Of a DNA stretch of 64,000 nt, positions 1 through 11,689 are shown piece by piece. Position 1 is the stretch's first letter, and each line of letters starts with the position of its first letter. Source of the stretch: Pleurodeles waltl (lineage: Eukaryota > Chordata > Amphibia > Caudata > Salamandridae); NCBI RefSeq assembly GCF_031143425.1, contig NC_090437.1:845197978-845261977 (forward strand), given 5' to 3'. Position numbers and translations under genes: made by a program. The notes below the pieces were generated by a model. The model searched no databases. It was not told the DNA's origin and saw nothing but the letters and a program-made list of their open reading frames with translations.

Positions 1-236
1 CCTGGGGACAGTGGCATAGGCCTGCTGGGTGGCTGCTGTGGTGGTGTTTCCTGAGAGGGGGGGTTCTGTGGTGGCTTGGGACTGTGGCAGGGGAACCGAC
101 TGTCCAGAGGTCCCTGATGGGCCAGGCTGGTCATCTTGTTCCAGGCATGCAGAGCTGATGTCATCACTGTGGGCCTCTTCTGTGGGGGGACTGGATATGG
201 CTGGCACCTCCTGTCCTATGACGTTGGGTAGGGGTC
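1..236 (-). pseudogene. Harbinger Myb1 exon 2, 5' part, copy A (truncated by window)
   Basis: On the minus strand a polypyrimidine-AG acceptor at 238-237 precedes sequence that aligns with exon 2 of copy B, including DDQPGPSGTSGQSVPL. This is a Ser/Pro/Gln-rich, probably disordered segment between the Myb domain and the C-terminal helical region. The exon continues outside the window, so its integrity cannot be judged. Confidence 0.7.
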
Positions 237-587
237 CTGTTAAGGGGCAAATGCATTGTTATTTTTTCTGTGTGTGCCATCTTGCGCAATGGGTGTGTTT
301 CCCTCTATTACTGTGCTTGCAATATCGCCTTGGCCTTTCTGTGAGTGGTGATAGTGTGCCCTGGGTGAGTCTCTCTATTGGACATGCTTTGGTGATGGGT
401 GTCCATGCATGTCTGTGATGGGTGTCCATGCATTGCTGTTGCATGCAGGGCTTGGTTGTGGGAGTGGTGGGACGTGATGGTGGGGTGTGTGGCAGATGGT
501 GGAGTGATGGGAGTGAGGGTGAGGGTGGGAGTATGTGATGGCATGCAGGTAGGGTGGGGAAGATATAATAATAAAATGTTGACTTAC

Positions 588-958
588 CAGAGTACGGCTA
601 CTCCTTCAAGACCCTCAGAATGCATTATTGCCAAGACTTACTCCTCCCATGTTGTTAGTTGTGGGGGAGGAGGTGGGGGTCCACCCCCAGTCCTCTGGAC
701 GGCTACCTGGTGTCTGGATACCACGGAACACACCTTCCCCCGTAGGTCATTCCACCTCTTCCTGATGTCATCCTGTGTTCTTGGATGCTGTCCCACTGCG
801 TTGACCCTGTCAACAATTCTCCGCCATAGCTCCATCTTCCTAGCAATGGATGTCTGCTGCACCTGTGATCCGAATAGCTGTGGCTCTACCCGGATGATTT
901 CCTCCACCATGGCCCTGAGCTCCTCCTCAGAAAGCCTGGGGTGTCTTTTAGGTGCCAT
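588..958 (-). pseudogene. Harbinger Myb1 (NAIF1-like Myb/SANT protein), exon 1, copy A
   Basis: The start ATG at 958 opens MAPKRHPRLSEEELRAMVEE, followed by W/R-rich helices ending in DIRKRWNDLRGKV, a Myb/SANT-like (Myb_DNA-bind_5) domain over residues 8-75 or so. In Harbinger transposons this protein binds the TIRs and brings the nuclease to the nucleus; the vertebrate domesticate is NAIF1. A Pro-rich linker follows, and then one in-frame TAA where copy B has GAA. The exon ends at a GTAAGT donor at 588/587. Apart from this stop the exon is better preserved at its 5' end than copy B, which is frameshifted. Confidence 0.8.
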
Positions 959-1703
959 GATGTGGTGTGAGTGATGTGTGAGGTGATGGTAGATGTGATG
1001 TGTGGGGTGATGTGTTGGGGTGTGTGGTGTGTTGTGCGTGGATGGTGTATGAGTGATGGTGTCGTGTGCCTCTGGATGCTGGTGTGGTCTTTGCTTTTCT
1101 CTCTCTCTGCTTCTTCAAAATATTTCGGTGTAAGGGGTTGTGGGTAATGTGGGTGTGTGTTTTATATTGGACTGGGTGTGTGGGTGTGGTGTGAGTATGT
1201 GTGTCAGGTGTGTGTATTTTGAATTGTCCAATGTGGAGTAGTTTTGTAAGTGTGTGTGTATTTTGAGTGCAGCGGTGTGTACCGCCAATGGTTTACCGCC
1301 ATTGAATGACTGCTGCATTGATTCATGGGTCGTGATACTGTGGCTGTATTCCTGTTGGCGTGACGGTGTGGGTTTTGGTACCGCCAGTTTATCACTGACC
1401 TTTGGTGTGGCGGACTTTTGTGGGTGTCTGTATAGTGGCGGAATTCTCAGTGTGGGTCATAATACCCGTTGCGGATTTCTGCCGCGGACACGGTATGTTG
1501 GCGGCTGTCGGATTGACCACCAGAGTTGTAATGAGGGCCATAAACTCCTAAAACCATGATGCCACTGCATTTGGAGAAATAGTCCTAATTTCTATCCCAC
1601 TCCTCAAAGCAGTAATAAAAACTAATTGTGTCTGGCCTGAGTGACCAATGCTAATCCTTCAGTATGAGGTGGGTGCACGTCATTATCCGCTGATCCCCCA
1701 GCC

Positions 1704-1728
1704 CTCGTCCCAGTCATTACAAGTGAGA
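1704..1728 (+). repeat. 25-bp inverted repeat, left partner of 6472-6496
   Basis: The sequence beginning CTCGTCCCAGTCATTACAAG is found as a perfect 25-bp reverse complement at 6472-6496, 4.7 kb away. Homology stops on both sides of the 25 bp. It may be the terminal repeat of an unrecognised element, possibly DIRS-like, or the same terminus of two opposed copies. Confidence 0.6.
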
Positions 1729-2274
1729 TATTTCTATCTCACGGACATAAACAAAAGCAAAGGAATGCTGGGAAACCTGCTCTCCATCTCCCTCCCACTG
1801 GGAGTACTTAAGGTGTACTTACCCTGCATTCCGCCCGTTATTCGGTCTTCTGGCTGCCTGATGTGTCCGGGTGTGCATGCTCCCCTGTGAGTGGGTGGAA
1901 GCATGCATGTGTGGCTTTCTGTGCTTTTGGTCATGGATTCCTGGGGGAAGAGCTGCATTTTTTTGTGAAAATGCTGCCCTGTTTGCTTTGACTTTTTTTT
2001 CCGTTCTCTGGCCATCATCCCCAGCCGGGCGGAGGCATTGGGGGAACAGGAGTTGCACCTCACTGCTTGCTGGGCTGCAGGAGGGAGGGGACACCTGGGG
2101 GGCTCGTCCTCCTGCTGCTGTACTTTGGTTTTTATGGTGCCTCTGGGGATCAGGACAACTCTGCCGGTTTTGAGTTGGCTTCTCTACCGCTCTTCCTCTG
2201 CATGACTTCCTCACCAATGGTTTCCTGTGCATAGGGGCTTAGTTGGTGTCCTGTAGTGCGCTGGCAGAGGGAAG

Positions 2275-2465
2275 AGCAGAGCCCTGAGCTGTGCAGCGTT
2301 AAGAGAGCTGTATTCAGGGAGGACTCGTATCTGTCAACAGAGACCTCAGTAGTGCAGTGTAAATTGAGCTGTATTGAGGGAGAGCTCTTTTCTGTCACCA
2401 GAGACCTCAGCGGTGCAGCATTGGTGATCTATAATCGATGGGAGCTCTTATCTGTATTGAGTGAC
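2275..2465 (+). repeat. Tandem repeat, about 60-70 bp unit, three imperfect copies
   Basis: The motif GAGCTGTATT..GGGAG..CTC..TCTGTCA..AGAGACCTCAG..GTGCAG recurs three times with substitutions. It sits in a TG-rich stretch with no convincing coding sequence. Confidence 0.6.
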
Positions 2466-2504
2466 AACCTATATATCAGTCACTGCTTTGTGTTTTCCTG
2501 TGTT

Positions 2505-2930
2505 TTAAGGTACCACTCCGGATTTCCTGGTGTTCTGTGGGAGTGCTGTGTGGTGTGCGCATTCAGTACCTCCATTTCTCCTGGCTTGGCGTGACGGTCT
2601 GAGAAAGCTTTGGCTGTAGGTTCAGATCTGTTTGGGTTCTGCTATCCTAGATGTGGCATTACAATCAGGGTGGCTGACTGTGGAGCTGGGGGCCCACATT
2701 TGGGTCTGCTCGGCCTCATGGGATTCTGGTGTGCTGTGTGTTCCCATGTGTTGTACTTGCCACTCCAGTCTTCCGGCCAGTCTGTGGGAGTGCTGTGTGG
2801 TGCACTTGTGCATCCAGTTCCTCCATTTCTCCTGTTGTGGCGTGGTGACCGTGGAGCTGGGGGCCCCCATTCGGGGTTTGGGTCCGTTCAGCCTTCTGAG
2901 ATTCTGGGCATGTCACTTCGACTCCTGCTG
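2505..2930 (+). repeat. Tandem duplication, about 250-bp unit, two copies
   Basis: Two blocks share TCTGTGGGAGTGCTGTGTGG and CCTCCATTTCTCCTG followed by GTGGAGCTGGGGGCCC, with about 250 bp between equivalent points. The open frames across it on both strands are by-products of the repeat. Confidence 0.6.
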
Positions 2931-3096
2931 TCTGTGTACTGTGCAAGTGGTCTTGTGTGCTGTGCCTGATCCTCCTGCGGTGCACCCCATTGTTTTCTAG
3001 TGGCTTCCTCCATCTGTCATATACAACAACAAAAAATACAGTATATTCATGTACACAAAGGGGTCAGGTGTTCATGGTTCTATTGGCCGGATGTAG

Positions 3097-3775
3097 CAAC
3101 CGTTTTGCTTGGTGCAAACTGCGAAATTCGCAGTTTGCGCCATGCAAAACGGGCATCACGATGCACATTCCCATTTTGCGAGTCGGTATGACTCGCAAAA
3201 TGGGAATGCGACTCACAATTAGGAAGGGGTGATCCCTTCCTATTTGCAATTTGCACCGCGATGCAGAATTTCTTTGTGACCGCGAACGCGGTCACAAAGC
3301 AATTCGCAGTTAGCACCCATGTCAAGTGGGTGCTAACTCATTCACAAAAAGGAAGGCGCTCCCCATGGGACCCCTTCCCCTTTGTGAATGTCACCCAAAA
3401 TATTTGGACCACTGCCTACTCTGAAAAAATTAAACCAAATGGTTTCATTTTTTCTTTTGTATTGTAACTCGTTTTCCTTTAAGGAAAACGGGCTGCAATA
3501 CAAAAAAAAAACTGCTTTATTAATAAAGCAGTCACAGACATGGAGGTCTGCTGTCTCCAGCAGGCCACCATCCCTGTGAGTGCAGGGAATCGCAAGGGGG
3601 TCGCAAATTGCAACCCACCTAATTAATATTAATGAGGTGGGTCTTTGCGACCCCCTTGTGAGTTGCAGATGGTGTCATGGACACCATTCTGCATATGATT
3701 TTGCGGCTTGCAAATAGCGAGACGCTCCGACACGCAATTTCCGAGTTGCAAAATCATATATACCTACATCTGGCA
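3097..3775. mobile_element. Non-autonomous element built of about eleven consecutive hairpins
   Basis: Nearly every 40-60 bp is its own inverted repeat: for example CGTTTTGC..GCAAAACG, TTCCCATTTTGCGAGT..ACTCGCAAAATGGGAA, TTTGTGACCGCG..CGCGGTCACAAA, GTTAGCACCC..GGGTGCTAAC, ACTGCTTTAT..ATAAAGCAGT and GGGGGTCGCAAA..TTTGCGACCCCC. There is no protein-coding capacity. The arrangement matches the element at 54929-55457 in style but not in sequence. I infer a MITE-like transposon; its termini and TSD are not certain. Confidence 0.7.
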
Positions 3776-6500
3776 CTATGTTGCCAGATTTCCCAGTTGC
3801 ATGTTCTGGCAGCTTGGATGCTCCCATTGATATCGGAGTCTCAGACTTTTCATTGGGTGACAAATTTGTTCCGCTTGCGGTTTGTTTCCGCTTCCACCCT
3901 GGCATCCCTATCACAGCAGGGGTGTGGGCTGGCTATGTGGCACTGCTGTCAGGGATATGGGCTTCTTGTAAGTCGTGTGGGTTCCCTGAACATTGTGGTG
4001 GGTTCTCTTCATTTCCTCAACTGTTTGCGCTGCTTCAGCTTTTTCCGAGGGAGCTTCCTTGCCTGGTTGGTGGTTTTTGCTGCGTGGGCATCCTTTGTCT
4101 GGGACTATGGGATGTTTTTTGTGTTTCCTCTCTCTGGGCCAATGTGTTTGTAGTGCTTGGGCTTTTGAGGCTGTTCCTGTCTGGCTGTTTTTTCAGTCGT
4201 TTACGAGTGATCCCTTGGGTCTTCTTGGTGTCCTCTCAGTGGCCTGGCTCCTCCCTTCTTGTTGGTGGTCTGGGCGCCCTGCCTTGCTGACCTCGGTAGT
4301 CGCTTGCTGTCCTGGGGTTGGCTTCAGCCCCATCTCTGATTGCCTCTTTTGCTTTTTGGTGGCTAGGTTTGCTGGTGGGTCCCTCCTGCCACTTCCATCT
4401 GGTGCTCTCAGTCTGTCGGGGGGCTTCCCATTTGTGCCTTTGCTTTTGGTGGTGTTTGGTGCATTGTTCAAGGGTGTTGTTGTCTTACTCCTGTACCTTG
4501 GATCCTGGCAGTGTCCCTTTGCAGTGGTGAACACCACCCTCCTCTGGGCCCTCCTAGGTTGGGGCCTTCTGGGGGAGGAGAGGTGTTTCTTTGTGTGTCC
4601 CTGCCTTGCTGGCTTTTAGAGGCTTGGGGGTCAGACAGCTGGGGTGGCTTGCTGTTTTCCCTGTCCTGTGTCCACCCTTGGCAGAGTCCCTCCACCACTC
4701 CTTGTGGTCTGTGGCTGCTGTGGGGTCCAGTGGTTGTGTGGGGGCCTGTGTGGGCTCTTCCTGCCTGGTGTAGGGATTCTAGACTGCCTTTTGTTGTCTG
4801 ATTCTGATCTTTTTTTCAGATGGTCAGCCTGTAGATTAAGCCTCAGAATTTATTGATTCTGTGGCATTCCCCCCTCCTTTGGTTGGGGTGTCTCCCTTTT
4901 GCGTGGGGGTGTCTTGTGTCGGGCAGGGTGCCTCTCCAGGTGATCTCTTGCCTTCAGGTTCTCCTGTTCCCCTGGTGCTTCTTGTACCTTTCTGTCTTTT
5001 TGGGGTTCCTTGATGTCCTGGTTTCCCTTTCTGGGGGGGTGTGGGGGGGGCACAGCGGTCTGACGGAGCTCTGTTTGGATTCTCTGGGTGACATTCTGTT
5101 CTTGTGGGTCACCCTGCCTGTCCAGTTTGTCTTCTTCTTTTTTGTGCCGGGGTGCTGTTTTGACTGGTGCACCTGTTGGAGGGTTTGCCATCTGGCCTCT
5201 TCTTTTTGGAGTATTGTCCCTGGGCTCAGAGTTAGCTTCTGTGCTGGAGGTGTGGCTTCTTCTTCTTTTCCAGTCTTCTCAGGAATGCTGGCTTGCTTGG
5301 TTTTGGAAGACGTCCCTGTGTTCCCCCGGCCCCAGCTCCTTCCTGGGGCTGGTTCCCTGGAGTCTGGATTTCAGTGGGCTCTCTGGATGGTTCTTTGAGC
5401 TTGGTGTCATCCTCTTGGGCCTTTGGCATCTCTCGGAATTTTCGGACCTTTTGCTTGGTAACCTCCACCAGTCTTTGACATTGTTGCTCATGGGGCTTGC
5501 ACGCTCTTTGCTCTCTTAGATTTTTTGGGACTCTGGTTTTTCTTGGGCTCTGTTTGGATCTCCTGTTCCGGAGTTCATTGGAGGGCCTAGTGTTCTGCTG
5601 CTGGTTGATTCAGCTCCCGTTTCAATGTTTGGGGTCTGCTACTGAGTGGTTTTGGTGGTCTCACACTCTCTCCTCGGGCCTGGAGTTTCTCACTGCTTCC
5701 CCTGTTGTTGGTTTGCCCCTTTACTCCTGCCCGCTGCCTCTGATTTCTGCCCTCTGTTTTGGTCTGGGGGTTCTCTTGAATGGCACTGTTTTCCTTTTTG
5801 GTGGTTCCTGTGTTTTCCTCCTTTCCCATTTTTTGGATCAGGGAGGTTTCGATTCTGCAGGGTGCCCCCTTCATGGCCACTGGCGTGTTGTCTTTGGGGT
5901 GCTCTGGGGCTGGGTCCATCCCTCTCCTGCTGTCGCCGCTGCTCTGGGGTGGGTGTTTCTCCCATTGTTGTTTGGTTGGAGCGGGGTTCTTGTTAGCCCC
6001 TGCCCTCCTAGTAACCTCTGGTGGCCAGCATGTGGATCTGTCTGGTTAGGTCTTGCTTGGGGGGCAGCAGTTGTCTGCTGCTTCTTTCTTGTCTTCTGTC
6101 ATATGGTCTTTGCCTTTGTGGTGCTTTTTTTTTTTTTTTTTTTCAGGTTTTGATGTTGTTTCTTCCGGTATGGGTTCAATGTTCTTGGCCTCCTCCTCCT
6201 CCACTTCAGGGGGGATGTGTGCGTTGCTTGCCTTGTGGTCGGTTATCTCCTCAGTTGTTTGTTGCTGTGTGGGTGTCTATTTTTTTCTTCCTTCTACCCG
6301 TGTTGACAGGTTGTGCACAGCTTTTTTGACTGCGGGTTTTCTGGTCTGGGTTCTCCCTTGCCTTTTTGGCCTCTCTGGGGTTGTGCCTTGGTGTGCTGCC
6401 TTTTTTTGGGGGTAGCCTCCTGCATGGTGTTGTTTTTTTTCTTCTGAAGGTCGGATTTTCAGCTTGAGTATTCTCACTTGTAATGACTGGGACGAGCACT
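3776..6500 (-). other. Low-complexity Pro/Lys/Gln/Arg-rich coding-like region, unidentified (possibly gag-like)
   Basis: The minus strand is purine-rich with a chain of open frames (around 4193-4537, 4468-4698, 4850-5191, 5232-5491, 5587-5965 and 6251-6511) rich in P, K, Q, E and R with no zinc knuckle or enzyme motif I can recognise. The frames are not continuous. The composition resembles a disordered retroelement ORF1/gag, perhaps of a DIRS- or LTR-type element, but no reverse transcriptase lies next to it. Plus-strand frames here are Phe/Leu/Trp/Cys-rich shadows. Confidence 0.3.
6472..6496 (-). repeat. 25-bp inverted repeat, right partner of 1704-1728
   Basis: It is the perfect reverse complement of 1704-1728, at the outer edge of the purine-rich region. 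Confidence 0.6.
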
Positions 6501-6504
6501 AGGG

Positions 6505-6558
6505 GGACCAAGAGGTAATGTCCTATTACTTACCGGAAATCTTCATTGCTCTTGGTCC
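6505..6558. repeat. Hairpin, 10-bp perfect arms
   Basis: GGACCAAGAG at 6505-6514 and CTCTTGGTCC at 6549-6558 are perfect inverted repeats around a 34-nt spacer that itself contains GTAAT..ATTAC. It lies just outside the 25-bp repeat and may belong to the same element end. Confidence 0.5.
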
Positions 6559-6599
6559 TGTTGTCCTCAGCACTTAGCACTGACCTATACTAACTATGA

Positions 6600-9500
6600 T
6601 TCCCTAAAATGCAAGGGGTAGCAAAAATATCATCACACTTCCTTTGACTTCAATGACATCTTCGAAAGTGACATTACATGACCTTTAGCTCAGATTCCCG
6701 GAACATGATGCCACATAGCTTTCATCCTGATAGCATCACACTAATTGATGTCACCAAAGTCTATAGTATAACTCAAAGGGAAAATGTAGTGCTAAAAAAC
6801 CGAGAGTTTGGCAAAAAATAGTGGTGCTAATCTATATGAACTGTGTATGGAAAATTAGCAATATTTTTTTCTTGATTTACTCCTTGATTTACTCCTCATG
6901 CTATAAATAAGTTTTGATTTATGATTACTTGCAAGAATGCTAAAGAAGACTGTTTTGTTCAAACACACTTCACTAGAGACAGAGTTTACAGTTTCTCAGC
7001 ACCATATAATGAAAAAAACATCATAAATAAAAAATAAAATTAAACATAGTTATACATAGAAGGGTTTTTCAGTCACCTGTCTTCATCCGTTCAACACTCT
7101 CACATTTTGCTTCTTCCTAAGGCAGCAGATCACCTGGTGCAATGGGTGAGCCCACTTCGTCCTCGAAATAAGTGCACTTCAGTGCCAAGGATGGGGCCAA
7201 TATTTTACTAATGCTGTTTTTTTCTGTTCTTTATCCTTATTTACATTTCAGAGTCACCCTTCTGTGTTTCAACCATTTTTTCAGGTTAGTTTCATTCAAA
7301 GTCAAAACTACATTTTTGTGCACCAATAAGAATCATATTTTGCTGTGATGTGCATTAAAACCAAAAATGGATTCAATGCCTGTACTGCGTATGCTTCCAT
7401 GTTTAAAAGTATCCAGACTCTTCAAACAAAATTACGCGCAACTATTATTTTTCCAGTTACAATTTGTTGTTGCAAGTATGTGACACCAGGATAAGATGGC
7501 ATTTTTTTCCACACAGAAATGATGAAAAATAACCATCTTTTTAATCTTATCAATGCCAGGCCTATTGGCTGTGACAATATTGAATTTTCATGAGTTCACC
7601 ATTGTGAAACATGGCAACTAGTTTATAATGTCTATTTGTAATTTGTTTCACCTTATGATATATTCTACAAGACTGCTGCTGCTGATGAATGCAAAGATTT
7701 TACCAAGCAAAGAGCAATGTCCCAGCGGAAGCTGAAGAAATTAGGATGTGTTCGTCACACGTCTTCTGTTATTGAACTTGATTTTGCCCCCTCGCAGGCC
7801 AGGGTTCACATAGGCAGTGTTAGGGTTGATACTGCTCATGCCAGCAGATGTATCGGTGACCTTTAACAGAGGTCATTGCTGGCTGGCTGAGATTCAACAT
7901 TGAGGTTCAAGTTGAGTACACGGGTTCACACTGCGATTCGGATTCCGGCCCACAGACCTCTCCCTCCACTTATTGAACCATATTTAATGGGTGGTGATCT
8001 TGCAACCTCTGCCCCAAAATGAACGTTCTATACCAGGCCGTGGGAGCCTGCCATTCTCGTGTTTTGTCCCAGACGGGAGTTAACAAGAGAAGGTAACATG
8101 ATGATGCAACAGTGGACTAGGTAAGCAAGAGAGCAGGAACAGCACAGATACACTTGTTTGACCTGAAAACACTGCCTAGTTGGTAAAAAAAAAATATATA
8201 AGTGCAAGGTCCATAGCTTTTCCAGAGCCCACCACCGGCACTGCTGAATGTTTGGGTTGCAAAATACCAGGGTTGCTTACCCTTGATATCATATCTTGCC
8301 TCTTTCTTCACACCATCCTACATTCCTATTTGATCTCACGTTTGAAACATTTTTCACCCCTACTTTATTTCCTTTGTCACAGTTTTCCTATCTATTTATT
8401 CCTCATTTTTCCCTTGCTCTGAGTCAAAATGTCATGATGAAAAATAAGTCATAAAACTGAGCACCAGTGCCCACTGCTATCAACTGACTGCACAAATTGG
8501 GCCCTGCCTGAACAATTCCGTGGCATGCACCATAACCACACATTTATTGTCTGCCAATGCCCACCCACAATTCGACTCTTTAGGACCGCCTTTTTAGAAT
8601 ACCCCTGTATTATTGAAGGATATGAGGATACGCTGGTAGAGGCATAACACAAATCTTGGAATATCTGGCAGTTCCAAAGAAACAGTTAATTCGTTTTGTT
8701 GGCCTGCCTGCATCTCATCTGACAAATCACAAAAAGCATTCCAGTTCAATGTCAGCTCTTCCTGGAAAGCATGCCTGAACAATGAGACCTTTTGGGGCAT
8801 GATTATTCCTCAGCAACACCCGTCCGCATATGAACACTTCAATGGATCTTTACATTCTCTGGTTTCTGTAAAAGACTGATAAAGTGTAACCCGTGATGGA
8901 GCAAATGAGTACTGTTTGACTTTTACAATTTTAAGCAGAATAGTTGCCTTTAGCAAAGTACCATCAACATCTCTTCTACAAGTCTCGAATACACATCTCT
9001 AGCTCTTCCAAAAGGATCTGTAGTGTTGCTGGATGGTCATTCTTAGGGACGATACAACCTCAGCTTCTGAGGATGTAAATAATGTATAATACCCAAAAAA
9101 GACAACATTAAACAGCTATGTGTGCTTTGCTCTTTAGTTTCTGAAGAAACCGACTGTGTTTTCCAAGTATTTTAAAGCTGCCTTCAACAGTAAATGAAAT
9201 TGTTATTAAAAAGATAATAAAAGTGTTATATCTTTTTCTAAAAATAAATTTAAAAAAAAGAAATTTAGTGAAATCAAGTGATTCATTTACAAGCTGTGGG
9301 ATTTACAAAAAAAAAAGTAAAATGTGTAAACTGCTAGCTTACTTTATGTCTGTATCTAATGAGCAAGTATTCGAAAAGCCTGGTGTGGCCACACTAACGA
9401 AAACGGTGTAATGTTGATAAGTCAGTTCATCCAGAATGGGAGACATCTACCCAATCACACATGTATACTTGAAATTGTAAAGAACAAAACTATTTATATA

Positions 9501-9810
9501 ATTGGTAAGTCCGTGGATTGTCCCAGTCTTAGTAATAGGCAAGAAACATTCTCATCATGTTGCACCAGATTAAGTTGTATTTATTTCAATGCAGATAAAT
9601 CCTCAAAATCGACAAGAAAACTCCCAGTGAAGATCAGCCAACACATGTCCGCCCACTCCTGGCATGAAAGCCAGTGGATTTTTGAAGGTGTTGTGTGAAT
9701 AACACCGCAGTGTTCCACGGTGTGAAGTCAAACACTGGGCAAATCTGAAAAACCCAATGCTTATGAGCAGACAAAATACGAGTGTGGTCCAGATACACAC
9801 TGCTTGAAGT
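6600..9810. other. No gene or recognised element
   Basis: AT-rich sequence with only short shadow frames, poly-T and poly-A runs. I see no coding, RNA gene or clear repeat structure; it may be old transposon sequence beyond recognition. Confidence 0.5.
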
Positions 9811-9814
9811 TACA

Positions 9815-10535
9815 AGTTCCCCAAGTCTGAAAAGGCCCAAATCAGCCAAAATGGTCTGGGGTTGCTTGTGCTCCCTTCTAGAGCGGGCTTGTCTGGCAGT
9901 TAATGATGGACTGTTGGCATGAGAAGCAGGGTCATTACTGATTTGGATAAGGTGGCTCATCATCTCGAGCGGCAGGGTGGGAGAATAATGTTGGACAACT
10001 TAGCAGTTGACATTAACTAAAGCATTCCATCCATCAGCTTGTTGTTTTTTGCACTTGATGCCCTAAGAGTGACAGGTTTCCACAGATGTTGGTCTTGTGT
10101 TTACTGTGCTATAGGATGCAACCTATAACCTACTGATCAGACCCAAACCAGCTGACACCAGTCTTGATTTGATTGTGTTCCCTTCTAGAGAGGGCTTGCA
10201 TGATAGTTCGGGATGAACTGTTCAAAAGGTTCAGTAATGATTTGCATAAGGTGTGCCTTTCTAGAGTGGTATAGTGCACAGAAAACAATGGACTGCACTG
10301 TAGCTCTGAGCAATCACCTGTGGCTGAAATTAATTCAAACATTACATGCAGTTGATGTCCAAGAGTGACGGGTATGCCCAGACATCAGTCCCATTCTCCC
10401 TATGCCTCACAACTCATGCTGCACCCTACTGATGAGGCCCAAATAGGTCAAAACAGAACTGATGTTGTTTGTGTTGTATTCCAGAGGGGGTTGCCTGTTC
10501 GTTTGGGATGGGCTATTCCCAGGAGGAGTGTCATG
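9815..10535 (+). repeat. Diverged satellite 2-like tandem array, three units of about 300 bp with hammerhead cores
   Basis: Three ribozyme-like cores align at 9827, 10133 and 10429; equivalent cleavage positions (9856, 10163, 10459) are 307 and 296 bp apart. Their consensus reads CTGATGAG-GCCC..GG(T/C)C-GAAAC-CAGTC, the order of a type I hammerhead with a minimal stem III. The flanking body contains GCATTCCATCCATCA and TTCGGGATG segments that align with the satellite 2 units at 32.1-34.0 kb. Each copy carries core mutations (for example G12 to A in the first and third), so present activity is unlikely. Confidence 0.7.
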
Positions 10536-10539
10536 AAAA

Positions 10540-11685
10540 AGTATGCGCTCATAACTGCCAAGCTTTCAGATTGCTTTTTTTTTACATTTCCATGGTTTCA
10601 GTGTACTTATGAGTGACATTTAACTGACACTTAAAGTGACACTTTCTCACAAATAAAACCAAGCAAGGAAGTCAAAAAGAGATAAATATAAACTCTACCT
10701 TTTTGATCAACCAGGAGCTCTAAAAATATCTTGAAACTGTTGCAAGAACTATGAAATAGGAGATTAACATTTATTTTATGATGAACATTAGATTTTTGCA
10801 AGTTTTGCATCAGTCTACCTTATACTGTGCATAATACAATTTGCATATTCTTAGAGCTTTCAGTCTTAAGCTGTGACCACCTAGCAGTATACAGAAGTCA
10901 CTGTTCCCCACTGTGCCAACCAGGCCTTAATTCTGTTACTCTCTGGTTACACACAAAATCTCTTCAGGAAATACATTAACAAATTGATTTTCCCATCAAT
11001 GTCTTCAATTGTTTGATGTATCATCTATCACTTAGGTATGTGATTATTTTCTATACATTTACCTAAAGAACAAAGACCATCAAAATAGTTATGGAATATT
11101 TATTTCCTTGTTTCTATTTGGTTGTGAGACCTAAGCTGCATTGGGTGGTCAAGCGGTCAGAACTAAAGTTTGTTTGTGCCTTATGACGTCTGTAGTGTCA
11201 AATTACCGAATAGTTCAGACTGGCTTTCGTGCAAGGAATCTAAGCAGCGTATCTCACGGCATGCTGACAGTTTAGTTTTTACATCTGTATGGAGGTGGAA
11301 ATTGCCAAATGTCATTAATCTGCATTTGAATGAATAAATTGTTAAGTGAGGGGAAAAAAGTAAAACTAGATACATTTTAGTTTTTAAAAATTGAACCTTC
11401 CCATCTAAACTGTTTGATTCTCTATAGGGACTGTTTTGGGAAACCCTTGCTGCAGAAACCAGAATGAGACTAGTGATACCTAAACACTCAAGCACATACC
11501 ATGTGCACCTCAGCAGCTTCCTCTATGGGACTCGCCAAGTGATTATTTTAATGCTTTCTTCAGGTCTCAGCAGATTCAGAGTATTATACTCTTGTCCTTT
11601 TCATAAAACAGCCCTAGGGACATATTTTTCAAGTAGTTGTGTCATCCTTGTGCCACGCAATGGGGAGCATGGGTGAACCAACTAG
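10540..11685. other. No gene or recognised element
   Basis: AT-rich DNA, nothing supportable on either strand. Confidence 0.5.
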
Positions 11686-11689
11686 TAAG

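Larger units (their letters stand above)
1..1539 (-). mobile_element. PIF/Harbinger transposon copy A, Myb1-end portion, runs off window start
   Basis: The minus strand matches the Myb1 half of copy B (41144-50492) in order: TIR and subterminal GGCGG-rich DNA (about 1300-1539), Myb1 exon 1 (588-958), an intron, then the start of exon 2 (1-236). The outer end, read inward on the minus strand, is GGCCCTCATTACAACTCT, a TIR of the same type as those of copies B and C. The nuclease and Myb2 genes would lie beyond the window start. The matches are seen in the sequence; the family name rests on the encoded proteins of copy B. Confidence 0.85.

Noticed and set aside
3097..3775. MicroRNA genes
   Set aside because: Hairpins are present but there is no evidence of expression or processing; left as a finding about structure.
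3778..6415. Many long plus-strand frames rich in Phe, Leu, Trp and Cys
   Set aside because: Low-complexity shadows of a purine-rich opposite strand; they look like membrane proteins only by composition.
10427..10460. Calling the 9.8-10.5 kb motifs active ribozymes
   Set aside because: Each copy has at least one substitution at an invariant core position; they are reported only as a diverged satellite repeat.
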